64,000 nucleotides of DNA from Cyanobacteria bacterium SZAS-4 (GTDB lineage Bacteria; Cyanobacteriota; Vampirovibrionia; Obscuribacterales; Obscuribacteraceae). Positions 27,445-35,838 of the stretch are shown one piece after another. Positions within the stretch are counted from its first letter, which is position 1. Each line of letters starts with the position of its first letter. Under the pieces are notes generated by a model. The model was not told the DNA's origin and ran no database searches. It saw nothing but the letters and a program-made list of their open reading frames with translations. A program made the translations under genes and the position numbers. The stretch is taken from NCBI GenBank assembly GCA_018266255.1, contig JAFEAT010000004.1, positions 1 to 64,000 on the forward strand, in the 5' to 3' direction.

Positions 27445-29322
27445 TTAGTTGGAGTGGTCGTTTATCACTTGCAAGAATTCTTCGCCAAAATTCTCCAATT
27501 TTGCGTTGCCCACTCCTTTTATCTTTGACATCTTCAGCAGCGTGGAAGGCTTGACCGAAGCCATTTCTCGCAATGTCGCATCACTAAAAACCATGAAGGC
27601 TTGCCAGCCTTTTTCTTTCGCAATGCGAATGCGGATTGCTCGCAGCTTTTCGAACAGATCTTTATCAACGCCCTGCCATGAATCGCCTGCAATTTTCAGA
27701 CGCTTAGCTTTCAACTCTTTAGTCGAACGCATCGGTTGTACCAACTTGACGGATCGCTGACTGCGCATGACTTTCCACGATTCATCGTTGAGCACGACAG
27801 CGGAGAAGCTGAAACCGCTCTGCATCGTCAAATGCAGAAGGTCCAGCACACCTAGTCCGACTAGCTGATCGATCCAATCACGCAAGTCGCCCTTTGCGTG
27901 CGAACTGAGAATTCCAAACGTGCTGAGTTCGTCATGTTGCCACTTCCGCACGGTCTCGGTAGTTTCGCCACGCAGGATGGACACCAGGTGTCCAGCGCCA
28001 AAGCGTCCATTTTTTATTCGTGCCACACAAGACAATATCTTTTGGGCGATTATGTCTGAACCTTCAACTTCCACAGTTTCGCTCAAGCACACGTCGCATG
28101 CTGCACAATTCTCTTTAGCGAATGATTGACCGAAATATTCGACCAGGGCGCGATGTCGACAGACGGCACCACGGCAGTAGCGACTCATGGTTTCCAAATG
28201 CTTGTTTGCCGCTTCCAGGAAAGAACCGTCGTTGGTATCAGCCGCCAACTCACCCGATGCACTCTTTTCCATGATCGATTTCCAGAGCATCAAATCTGCG
28301 CTGGAATATAGCAATACACATTCGGCTTCCAGCCCATCACGACCGGCTCTTCCAGTTTCTTGCTGATAGTGTTCGAGCGATTTCGGCATGCCTGTGTGCA
28401 TAACGTAACGCACATTAGACCTGTCGATACCCATGCCAAAGGCCACCGTCGCGACAATCAAGTCACACTTTTCACTGGCGAAATAATCCTGGGCAGTTCG
28501 ACGTTCGTCAGGGGTTAATCCGGCATGGTAAGCCACTGCATTTACTTTGTTCTTTCGAAGAGACTTAGTCAGTTCGTCGACATTTTTGCGACTGATGCAA
28601 TAAATAATTCCAGCTTCGTTGTTGTGCCTGCGCACCACATCTAATACCTGATTCAACGGTTCGCGTCGCGACAAAATTCTATAAGTTAGATTTGGACGAT
28701 CGAAATCTCCAACCATAACTTCGGGATTGTGCAGCCCGAGCTGCCTGATGATGTCAGCACGCACATCTTCTGTGGCTGTGGCGGTGTACGCGTGAACAGA
28801 CGCATGTGGGAACAGTTCTTTGATTTTCTTTAGTTGGCGATATTCAGTTCGAAAGTCGTGGCCCCATTGGCTGATGCAATGCGCCTCGTCAATGGCGAAC
28901 GCATCGACACGAATTTGCTGCAGCAGTCCGTAGAATTCGCTCATCGCAAGCCGCTCTGGAGAGACGAAGAGCAAACGAATCTCACCATCTCGAATACGTT
29001 TCTCCAGGGCGAAGCGTTCACTGGCTGACTGAGAGCTATCCAATTGCACGGCGGCGATGCCGCAAGCCTTGAGACCGTCAACTTGATCTTTCATCAACGA
29101 TATCAGGGGCGATACCACAACGGTGGTGTTGCCTTTGACGATAGCCGGAGCTTGGTAGCATAAAGATTTGCCACCACCAGTGGGCAGCACGAGCAATGAA
29201 TCAACGCCTCTGAGCACTGACTCCATCGCTTGCTGCTGTAGCGGACGCAGGGTGTCATACCCCCAGTGCCGCTGTACGACTTCTTTTACGTGTGCGAGTG
29301 AATCCGCCAATTGCTTTACCAT
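27445..29322 (-). CDS. recQ: ATP-dependent DNA helicase RecQ
   Basis: RecQ unwinds DNA 3'-5' in recombination and fork repair. Helicase motifs are complete: LPTGGGKSLCYQ (Walker A), IDEAHCISQWGHDFR (DEAH box plus aromatic loop), and QETGRAGRDG (motif VI). The RecQ zinc site uses the cysteines in CRHRAL and ENCAACDVC. A winged-helix part and a C-terminal HRDC domain (about 545-615) follow. ATG 29322 is chosen because GGAG stands 8 nt upstream; a frame extension to 29349 lacks one. At 625 residues it is close to E. coli RecQ (609). Confidence 0.95.
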   Translation of the reverse strand: MVKQLADSLAHVKEVVQRHWGYDTLRPLQQQAMESVLRGVDSLLVLPTGGGKSLCYQAPAIVKGNTTVVVSPLISLMKDQVDGLKACGIAAVQLDSSQSASERFALEKRIRDGEIRLLFVSPERLAMSEFYGLLQQIRVDAFAIDEAHCISQWGHDFRTEYRQLKKIKELFPHASVHAYTATATEDVRADIIRQLGLHNPEVMVGDFDRPNLTYRILSRREPLNQVLDVVRRHNNEAGIIYCISRKNVDELTKSLRKNKVNAVAYHAGLTPDERRTAQDYFASEKCDLIVATVAFGMGIDRSNVRYVMHTGMPKSLEHYQQETGRAGRDGLEAECVLLYSSADLMLWKSIMEKSASGELAADTNDGSFLEAANKHLETMSRYCRGAVCRHRALVEYFGQSFAKENCAACDVCLSETVEVEGSDIIAQKILSCVARIKNGRFGAGHLVSILRGETTETVRKWQHDELSTFGILSSHAKGDLRDWIDQLVGLGVLDLLHLTMQSGFSFSAVVLNDESWKVMRSQRSVKLVQPMRSTKELKAKRLKIAGDSWQGVDKDLFEKLRAIRIRIAKEKGWQAFMVFSDATLREMASVKPSTLLKMSKIKGVGNAKLENFGEEFLQVINDHSN

Positions 29323-29547
29323 CGAATTTCTCCACAATGAGAAATCCAAAGTATCAAATCGATTTGGCAGACTCTTGGCACAGAATGATTAAACGCAAGA
29401 AGGTAGAGACGAGTCAATTATGTCGTCTGATCTTTTCCCCAACAAGGTGGTCGCACACATATATGCTTGAGACATACAGCCAATCCATGCCGTATTGAAA
29501 GCACATCCGGCTTTGCTTAAAACATGCTGTCATCTAGTCCTCTAAGC

Positions 29548-29613
29548 CTACAAGCCGGTGTTTAATTTGATGCACCAAGAATTCGAGGCATCAAATTAAG
29601 CACCGGCTTGTAG
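29548..29613. repeat. 26-bp stem inverted repeat, 14-nt loop
   Basis: The arms 29548-29573 and 29588-29613 are complementary over 26 positions with a single T:G mismatch, which would be a G-U wobble in plus-strand RNA. The loop (29574-29587) contains GAATTC. The element stands 28 nt past the stop of the 109-residue gene and 226 nt upstream of recQ, both on the minus strand. No U-tract follows on either strand, so it is not a simple terminator. It could be a palindromic mobile-element relic, an RNase III site or an attenuator. Confidence 0.8.
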
Positions 29614-29641
29614 TGAGTTCGATGGGTGTGTGCTGGAGGAA

Positions 29642-29971
29642 TTATTCGAAAGCTTGAACTGTTTTAGGAATGGTGGCACCAGCGAGTTGGTGAATCGGAA
29701 ACTTGTACACCTTCCGTGGTGGCTCTGCCGCTGGGGCGGGAACTACAGTTTCACTCCTGGCTGCAACCATCGGGGTTGCTTTAGCGACTTTCTTCGGAGC
29801 GATGCGCGGTGCATTGGCTTGACGCTTCGCCATGATAGAAACGAAGAAGCACCAACCCAGACTAGCTGCAAGAAACAGCAGCAGCACTTGATCCCACGTG
29901 GATGTGGCCAATAAATAACAGGCGGAGCCGACTCCTGCGGCTGACGTGAAAGTTCGAAAGGCGCTGCTCAT
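29642..29971 (-). CDS. Small membrane protein with Ala/Pro/Lys-rich tail
   Basis: The product has 109 residues. One or two hydrophobic segments near the N-terminus (VGSACYLLATS and VLLLFLAASLGWCFFVSIMA, about 14-48) are followed by a basic, Ala/Pro-rich stretch and an end segment KVYKFPIHQLAG. ATG 29971 has AAGGAA somewhat far upstream. No family recognised. It lies upstream of recQ on the same strand but is separated by the large hairpin. Confidence 0.6.
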   Translation of the reverse strand: MSSAFRTFTSAAGVGSACYLLATSTWDQVLLLFLAASLGWCFFVSIMAKRQANAPRIAPKKVAKATPMVAARSETVVPAPAAEPPRKVYKFPIHQLAGATIPKTVQAFE

Positions 29972-30022
29972 TGCGTCTCAGTTTCCTTGCTATTAAGTTG
30001 GTAAGGTGCCGAAAAGCACTCC

Positions 30023-30041
30023 GGTGTATATAAGATACACC
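30023..30041. promoter_or_regulatory. Inverted repeat (operator-like) upstream of the 109-residue gene
   Basis: GGTGTAT (30023-30029) and ATACACC (30035-30041) are perfect 7-bp arms around ATAAG. A separate perfect 12-bp palindrome GCGTATATACGC stands at 30111-30122. Both lie in the 207-nt gap between the minus-strand genes ending at 30179 and starting at 29971. They could be operators; no clear -35/-10 pair accompanies them. Confidence 0.35.
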
Positions 30042-30178
30042 CCCGTAATATAGGCAAATCGCTTGGCAAGCGCGGTTTGACAGACAGACAGCTTATTTCC
30101 GGTTAATTTTGCGTATATACGCTCGACAATTATCGGACTGCGGCTGTAAATCCCTGCCAGTACAGGTTTAGCGGGCGG

Positions 30179-30685
30179 CTAAGGTTTAGGAACAAGTGGT
30201 GCCTTCGCTGACTCCCAAATTTGCCCATCGACGTATTTGACCATCAAAACTCGCAGCATCAGCGACGTCGAGTGCGCCTCGATTTTTTCTTGCTTGAACT
30301 TCTGGCTCGACTGCTGTTGCGGTGCCAGTATCACCCCATCAGACGCCTGAAACGTTCCTACGTTATTTCCGCTATCATCTACAAACCGCATGCGAAACTT
30401 GACGGCTTCTATCGGCTTTTGTCCGATATTTTTGTAGTCGATGTAAATTCGCGCATCGAGCGGAGCATCGAACGGGTCTACATCCAGATCCGTCCTCAGC
30501 CCCTCCACTGAAACGGGGCATCCCGGCTCCGGAACAAATTCAGATCGAATTGTTCGAACTTTATTTGCGGTTTGACCGTATGTATATGTAGCAGGGAAAA
30601 TTTCGGGAAGCGATAAAGTGAGGATGACGATGAAGATATTCCAGACAAAAGCGAAAGCCAACTTAGCTGGCTGGACGTTTTTCAT
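30179..30685 (-). CDS. Secreted protein, start region antisense to the 5'-nucleotidase gene
   Basis: From ATG 30685 the product has 168 residues and a strong signal peptide (core FAFVWNIFIVILTLSL, cleavage near YTYGQ). The mature part is beta-rich (ARIYIDYKNIG.KPIEAVKFRMRFVDDSGN), like an Ig/FxLYD-type domain that senses or binds outside the cell. No ATG, GTG or TTG occurs after the signal core until deep in the domain, so the start must lie at or before TTG in the PAKLAF segment. It therefore overlaps head-to-head with the 5' end of the plus-strand nucleotidase. Confidence 0.72.
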   Translation of the reverse strand: MKNVQPAKLAFAFVWNIFIVILTLSLPEIFPATYTYGQTANKVRTIRSEFVPEPGCPVSVEGLRTDLDVDPFDAPLDARIYIDYKNIGQKPIEAVKFRMRFVDDSGNNVGTFQASDGVILAPQQQSSQKFKQEKIEAHSTSLMLRVLMVKYVDGQIWESAKAPLVPKP

Positions 30686-32525
30686 GGTGTTCGGGCTGCT
30701 CATAGTGGTGGGCTCACTTGCGGCGAGGTCGGACAGCGCTGGTCTCCATCTTACAATTTTGCACACTAATGATTTGCATGCTCATGATGAATCTTTCGAA
30801 GAAAGACAGCGGTCCATCGGAGGGTTTCCTCGCATCGGTCACATGCTGCGCCTGATGCGTGCCAAAGATCCAAAGCACACATTGACAATCGATGCGGGCG
30901 ACATCTTCCAGGGAACACCACTCTTCACCAAGTATCACGGTGAAGTGGAAGTGAACATGCTGAATAAAATGGGCTACGACATCTACACCATCGGCAATCA
31001 CGAATTTGACGATGGACCGCAGAACCTCGCTCAACAGCTGAAATTGGCAAAGTTCGACGTAATCAACTGCAATATGGACCTCAGTGCTGAGCCCGAACTC
31101 GGCGCACTGGTGAAACCATCGGTAATCAAAGAGATCGATGGTCAAAAGATTGCCTTCATCGGCGGTATCACAGCAGATTTGAATTCAGTCGCCCTCAACA
31201 CGGGTGGAGTCAAAATCAAATCTGCCGGGCCGAATTGGGTGCAGCCATTCATCGATGAGGTCGATAGGCTGAAAACCAGTGGTATCAATAAGATCGTTCT
31301 CGTCACTCATTGTGGCGTCGAAAGTGACAAAGTTCTGGCGCAATCGATTCCAGAAATCGATGTAATTATCGGTGGACACAGCCACACTCGACTGGACAAA
31401 CCAGTCATCGTCGAACACTCAGATGGCAGCACCACAACAATTGTACAAACTGGCTGTTATGGAAGAACGTTCGGAAAACTTGACGTGACCTTTGATGACA
31501 AAGGTCGAGTCGTGCCAGCCAGCACCGACTATCACTTGACCAACATCACGGACAAAATCGTTTCAGACCCAGATTTGAAAGCATACGTTGACGAAAAAGT
31601 TGAACCGTTGCTCGGGTTGCGAAAAGAAATCGTAGGAGAAGCGACAGATGCTTTCGACAACAGCTTCAGAAACTATCCCTGGGATTCGGCACTGGGCGAC
31701 ATCATTTGCGACGCACTTGTTGGAGAGGGAAAGGCTTACGGCATACAAATCGGCTTCGAGAACCGCGGCGGCATTCGTGCTCGCATCGAAAAGGGTCCAA
31801 TCACTGCCGAAAAAGTGGAGGAGATGCTGCCCTTCGATAACAAGGTCGTATTTGCCACCATATCAGGTGCCATGCTTTTAAAGAATCTGGAACACTCGTT
31901 CGCAGGGCCCCTGGGCGGAAGTTTCTTTGACGAGAGTGGACTTAAAATCGCCTACGACACGAGCCGACCCAAAGGTGACCGCATCGTTTTTGCTCTCGCA
32001 CAAAACAGTAGCGGCGACTGGAAGGCGATCGACCCGAACGCGAAGTACAAGATTGCCGTTAATGATTACAGCTTCAAATCAGGCGAAGGTTACGACTTCG
32101 CCGGCGCTGAAAACATCGAGTATGTGCCAGAAAGAATTTCGGCCGCGTTCAGACACTATCTAGACAAGCACCACGTGATCTCACCGCAGGCACCAGATCG
32201 CATTGTGCCCCTGACCAAAGAATTGGCACAACTACAAAAGAAGCGCGACGGAGTGTACGTCTCAATAAAGGATGCAGTGCCAAACTCGAAACTTACCGTT
32301 GTCGAAGGTTCGCATCGTGGAGTTTCGTCGCTAAAGGATGTGCCGCTGCCTCTGTCGAATCCCAAAGTCGTTCAGACTAATATCAAAGCCTCGGCAGACG
32401 GATCGCAATTGATCAAGCTCAAGGGCATCGGGACGAAGTCGTGGATCTGCGTCTACGCTCAACCTTCAGCCACGACTAAAAAGATAATGATCAGTTATCC
32501 GCTGGCGTTGGACTCAGCAAAATAA
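30630..32525 (+). CDS. Secreted 5'-nucleotidase / 2',3'-cyclic phosphodiesterase (UshA-like)
   Basis: The product has 631 residues from ATG 30630, chosen because GAGG stands 7 nt upstream (GTG 30618 and ATG 30624 also possible). A signal peptide covers about residues 1-37. The metallophosphatase motifs are ILHTNDLHAH, DAGDIFQGTPL, IGNHEFDDG, VLVTHCG and GGHSHT, all di-metal ligands. The C-terminal substrate domain shows NRGGIRARI and LPFDNKV. About 90 extra residues follow the usual end. It releases phosphate and nucleosides from nucleotides outside the cytoplasm. The 5' region overlaps the divergent secreted-protein gene. Confidence 0.92.
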   Translation: MKIFQTKAKANLAGWTFFMVFGLLIVVGSLAARSDSAGLHLTILHTNDLHAHDESFEERQRSIGGFPRIGHMLRLMRAKDPKHTLTIDAGDIFQGTPLFTKYHGEVEVNMLNKMGYDIYTIGNHEFDDGPQNLAQQLKLAKFDVINCNMDLSAEPELGALVKPSVIKEIDGQKIAFIGGITADLNSVALNTGGVKIKSAGPNWVQPFIDEVDRLKTSGINKIVLVTHCGVESDKVLAQSIPEIDVIIGGHSHTRLDKPVIVEHSDGSTTTIVQTGCYGRTFGKLDVTFDDKGRVVPASTDYHLTNITDKIVSDPDLKAYVDEKVEPLLGLRKEIVGEATDAFDNSFRNYPWDSALGDIICDALVGEGKAYGIQIGFENRGGIRARIEKGPITAEKVEEMLPFDNKVVFATISGAMLLKNLEHSFAGPLGGSFFDESGLKIAYDTSRPKGDRIVFALAQNSSGDWKAIDPNAKYKIAVNDYSFKSGEGYDFAGAENIEYVPERISAAFRHYLDKHHVISPQAPDRIVPLTKELAQLQKKRDGVYVSIKDAVPNSKLTVVEGSHRGVSSLKDVPLPLSNPKVVQTNIKASADGSQLIKLKGIGTKSWICVYAQPSATTKKIMISYPLALDSAK

Positions 32526-32579
32526 GGGAACCTTGGATCTCTTACTCCGTCCAAATATCGGAGAAACAGGAGATTCAAG

Positions 32580-33080
32580 ATGCAGTCAACGCAAGAAAAA
32601 AGTGACATTGAAAAAATTGCCAAGATGATTAAAGACATCGATTTTGGCATGCTCACGACTATAGATGAAGACGGTACATTGCGAAGTCGACCAATGTCAG
32701 CAAATCGCAATGTTGAGTTCGATGGAAGTGTTTGGTTTTTCACTTTCGGCAACTCGCACAAAGTATTGGAGGCTCAGAAAAACCCTAACGTCAACGTATC
32801 GTTCAGCGACATCAAAAATCAAACCTACGTGTCGTTGAGTGGAACCGCTGAGCTAATCCGTGACAAAGCCAAGATCGAAGAGCTCTGGGAGCCTATCTTG
32901 AAAGCGTGGTTCACAGAGGGACTCGACACCCCAGACCTTGCACTTTTAAAAGTAACTGCGCATAAAGCTGAGTATTGGGATTCGCCAGGAAATTTCATCT
33001 CAAAGACAATTGAATTGGTTCGCGCGCTGACCGGTCAGCCTGTTGAAATCGGCGAGAACAAGAAAGTCGATTTGAAGTAG
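32580..33080 (+). CDS. Pyridoxamine 5'-phosphate oxidase-like general stress protein
   Basis: A 166-residue split-barrel flavin-binding protein of the general stress protein 26 type. The pattern GMLTTIDEDGTLRSRPMSA, WFFTFGNSHKV, NVNVSFSD and a final AEYWDSPGN are characteristic. Members bind FMN, FAD or F420; the substrate is unknown. AGGAG stands 6 nt before ATG 32580. It follows the nucleotidase by 54 nt and ends before a bidirectional terminator. Confidence 0.85.
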   Translation: MQSTQEKSDIEKIAKMIKDIDFGMLTTIDEDGTLRSRPMSANRNVEFDGSVWFFTFGNSHKVLEAQKNPNVNVSFSDIKNQTYVSLSGTAELIRDKAKIEELWEPILKAWFTEGLDTPDLALLKVTAHKAEYWDSPGNFISKTIELVRALTGQPVEIGENKKVDLK

Positions 33081-33144
33081 AAAGTCGAGCAAATCCTCAA
33101 GAACGCTAGATCCGGTAGAACAACATAGAGCGCAACGATAAGAA

Positions 33145-33173
33145 AAGCATGCAACAAAGGGTGTTGCATGCTT
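33145..33173. terminator. Bidirectional intrinsic terminator
   Basis: AAGCATGCAAC (33145-33155) and its perfect complement (33163-33173) form an 11-bp stem with a 7-nt loop. T-rich tails follow on both strands (TTCTTT on plus, TTTTCTTAT on minus). It separates the convergent stress-protein and HAD hydrolase genes. Confidence 0.85.
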
Positions 33174-33197
33174 TCTTTCATCGTCGAAAACTGCGTT

Positions 33198-34118
33198 CTA
33201 GATATGGTTGAGCAACTCGTCATATCGAGCGGCAACTGATGTCACAAGTGACATCGGTAAAGGGCGCTTGATCGCGTCTTCACCTTCTGGGCGCAGCGAG
33301 TAGTTTACGAGTTCTTCGTATTCTGCAGGCAGATGATTACCATAGTGAGCCCAGACGAACTTTATACCGCGACGCGCTGCCACTAGTCCATCTTTCGAAA
33401 GACTGTCTCCCACAAAAACAACTTCTTGTGGAAACACGTCAAAGTCTGCAAGAACCCTGTCAACACCTGCTGGATTTGGTTTTTCGTAATCAACTGGCAG
33501 CACATGAAACTTAGTTTTTAAATTGCTTGTTGCCGCGTGCATTTCTTTTACACGAGCACGTCCATGCTCGAGTGAAATTGGTTGCCAGATATCTGTAGCT
33601 GCAGGTTCAACAGTTTCCAGCGCATAGACAGCGTCTAGCAAACCATCAAAAATTTGCTGATTGCGAATTCGCGCCATATAATCTGGTGCATCGCTGAGTG
33701 CAACAATTTTGATTCCCTGCTTTTTCAATTCAGAGAGAGTGTCAAGCACCTGCGGAAAAGGTCGCAGGTACTTAGTTCTGTTGTTATCGAGAGAATTCCA
33801 GAACGGTCTGACAAATATTTCTCGAAATTTGTCTGGACTGTCTTTGAAATGCTTCCAGGCGAAACTTGTTTCTTCTAACAACCAGGGATATTCGTGTGTA
33901 CCACGTCTATCGATGACCCGGCCGATGTCTTCGGCTAGCTCGCTTACCGGCACATCAAGTTTTACACTGATTTCTCGAAGATAGTCTCGCATCGCTGGCA
34001 CGAAGTAATCCCAGAACGATGCCAGTGTTCCATCGACGTCCGTGATAATCAGCTTCGCTCGCTGACTGGGATGTTTGCCCAGAATAGCGAGTAGATCTTG
34101 TTCTTTTAATTCATACAT
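33198..34118 (-). CDS. HAD-superfamily hydrolase
   Basis: The product has 306 residues. All four HAD motifs are present: DVDGTL (nucleophile Asp near residue 27), SDAPD (motif II), a Lys in DYEKPNP (motif III) and GDSLSKDG (motif IV). The cap is alpha-helical and inserted after motif I, as in phosphoglycolate phosphatase-like enzymes. The reaction is probably phosphoester hydrolysis; the substrate cannot be read from sequence. Start ATG 34118 has AGG upstream. Confidence 0.85.
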   Translation of the reverse strand: MYELKEQDLLAILGKHPSQRAKLIITDVDGTLASFWDYFVPAMRDYLREISVKLDVPVSELAEDIGRVIDRRGTHEYPWLLEETSFAWKHFKDSPDKFREIFVRPFWNSLDNNRTKYLRPFPQVLDTLSELKKQGIKIVALSDAPDYMARIRNQQIFDGLLDAVYALETVEPAATDIWQPISLEHGRARVKEMHAATSNLKTKFHVLPVDYEKPNPAGVDRVLADFDVFPQEVVFVGDSLSKDGLVAARRGIKFVWAHYGNHLPAEYEELVNYSLRPEGEDAIKRPLPMSLVTSVAARYDELLNHI

Positions 34119-34640
34119 GGTTTACCTACACTTCCACTTGTAGAAACAGATTGCGATAAAACGCTGTGCTCGCGCCAGCTTCGACATATCGCATGTTCGA
34201 ACTCCAGTGTTCTAGTGATACTAATACTTTTCTCTTACGGCTGAGGGCAGCATTGTCGCTGCATTATGCGTGCTTGCATATAATCAGATCCTCCAATGTC
34301 ACCAATCTATCTTGCCTGAAGGCGACTAAGAACAGGTTAAGGGTGCGGCTTTCATATGGCAACCCTTTTGTGACTAATGTTACATGCTCGCGCACAGTGT
34401 CAACACCAATTCACAAACGCGGCATCCTAAGCCAGCTTTGACATACACGGAATCTACCGCACCAATTATTCGCGCAAAATATTTACATCCGAAACAAATC
34501 CAGATAGACAAAACGCTCTATCTGTCGGCATTTCAGCGGTTGCGATCAAACAGAAACAGAACATTGAGTTAACACTGCGATTACATTACGATTCGAGCGT
34601 CGACCACATGCACCACAGGTAGTGAGCATATAAGCGGGGG
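34119..34640. other. Intergenic region without a convincing gene
   Basis: About 520 nt lie between the HAD gene start and the stop of the TPR gene. A TATAAT stands on the plus strand at 34279-34284 with only a distant TTGTCG upstream (20-bp spacer) and no evident gene after it; a small RNA is possible. A 5-bp hairpin CTACA/TGTAG lies just upstream of the HAD start. Short reading frames here have no recognisable content. Confidence 0.4.
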
Positions 34641-35705
34641 CTATTGTGGAGATTGGCTGAGTGCATTCAGGTTCTGTTGCGCCTCGGCATAATCAGGCTT
34701 AATTTGCAGTGCTTGTTTGTACTCCGCTTCAGCCTGATCTTTTTTGCCTAACTTAGCCAGTGCGACTCCCAAATTATTGTGTGCCATGTAGTTGGTGGGA
34801 TCCACCTTAATGGCAAACTGGTAGTGCTTTACCGCTGGTTGAAGTTGATTATTATGTTGGTACAAGAGTGCTAAATTGTAATGAGTGTCAGCAAACATCG
34901 CGTCGATTTTTAGAGCTTTTTTGTACTCATCGAACGCTTTGGCCAACTGACCCTGCTTGAAATAGGTGATGCCCAGGCTAGTATGAGCTTGTGCATAACC
35001 AAGATTGCGTTGCGCCTGTGGATAATCAGGATTGAGTTTCAGCGCGGCTTGAAACTCTTCGACAGACTCGGGGAATTTCCCCTGCGCACTAAGGGCGACA
35101 CCAAGGTTGTTATGAGCCTCGATGTAGTTTGGATTAAGTGCTATAGCCTTTCTATATTCTTCGACGGCATCGTCAAGCTTGTCTGTTTTCTGATAAAGAC
35201 AGGCAATTCCATAGTGAAAAGTGGCATTGTTTGCGTCTAGTTTAATCGCATTGACAAAGCGCTCATTAGCCTGTTCCAGCTTGTTCTCGTTGGCGTAGGT
35301 AAGTCCCAGGTTGTAATGAAACTCAGGATTTTGCGGGTCGATTGTCACCGCCTCCTCCAACAATTTTTCTGCTTCGGGAAACTTACGCTTGTCGAACATA
35401 AGCACACCGAGGTTATATCTGGCCTCAGCCAACTGAGGCTCCGCAGCGATAGCCTTTCGATATTCAAGCTCAGCCTGATCGAGTTTGTTGCGATTGTGCC
35501 AAATCTTTCCAATCAAATTGTGAGCGCGAGCGTTCTTGTCGTCTACTTCCACGACCTTTTGCAGAGTGCCCCAAGCCTCGTCATAGCGCTTGTTCAGGTA
35601 AGCTTTTTCAGCGCGCGCATATGTCTTGTCTGATTGCGATTCTGCCAAAACAGGCGACGCCATAAGGCATACCGCCATCGCAACTTGAGCAAAACTTACT
35701 CTCAC
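34641..35705 (-). CDS. Secreted TPR-repeat protein
   Basis: The product has 354 residues, with a signal peptide (AMAVCLMASPVLAES) and then about nine tandem 34-residue tetratricopeptide repeats covering nearly the whole mature protein (typical unit AHNNLGVALSAQGKFPESVEEFQAALKLNPDY). TPR solenoids bind partner proteins. A degenerate unit around residues 232-245 breaks the register by an insertion (QRNLGYAQAHTSLG). The start is GTG 35705 after a GAGGGG stretch that is unusually close. It is divergent from the aldehyde dehydrogenase. Confidence 0.85.
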   Translation of the reverse strand: MRVSFAQVAMAVCLMASPVLAESQSDKTYARAEKAYLNKRYDEAWGTLQKVVEVDDKNARAHNLIGKIWHNRNKLDQAELEYRKAIAAEPQLAEARYNLGVLMFDKRKFPEAEKLLEEAVTIDPQNPEFHYNLGLTYANENKLEQANERFVNAIKLDANNATFHYGIACLYQKTDKLDDAVEEYRKAIALNPNYIEAHNNLGVALSAQGKFPESVEEFQAALKLNPDYPQAQRNLGYAQAHTSLGITYFKQGQLAKAFDEYKKALKIDAMFADTHYNLALLYQHNNQLQPAVKHYQFAIKVDPTNYMAHNNLGVALAKLGKKDQAEAEYKQALQIKPDYAEAQQNLNALSQSPQ

Positions 35706-35838
35706 AACCCCTCGCTCTCTCGCACCTACCTAATCACAGTTTATGTTATTCCGCGCTGGAAATCCCGGGGAACTGCCAAGGTAGTGCCTCAGATGGTTTA
35801 CAATAAGAGCTTTCATAGGGCTTTCAAGCGCTAAAGCA

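Noticed and set aside
34190..34215. GTTCGAACTCC resembling a tRNA T-loop
   Set aside because: The flanking five bases on each side do not pair and no acceptor or anticodon stem can be built around it.
34166..34572. Plus-strand reading frames in the gap before the TPR gene
   Set aside because: Odd composition, no ribosome binding site and no family resemblance; more likely chance frames.
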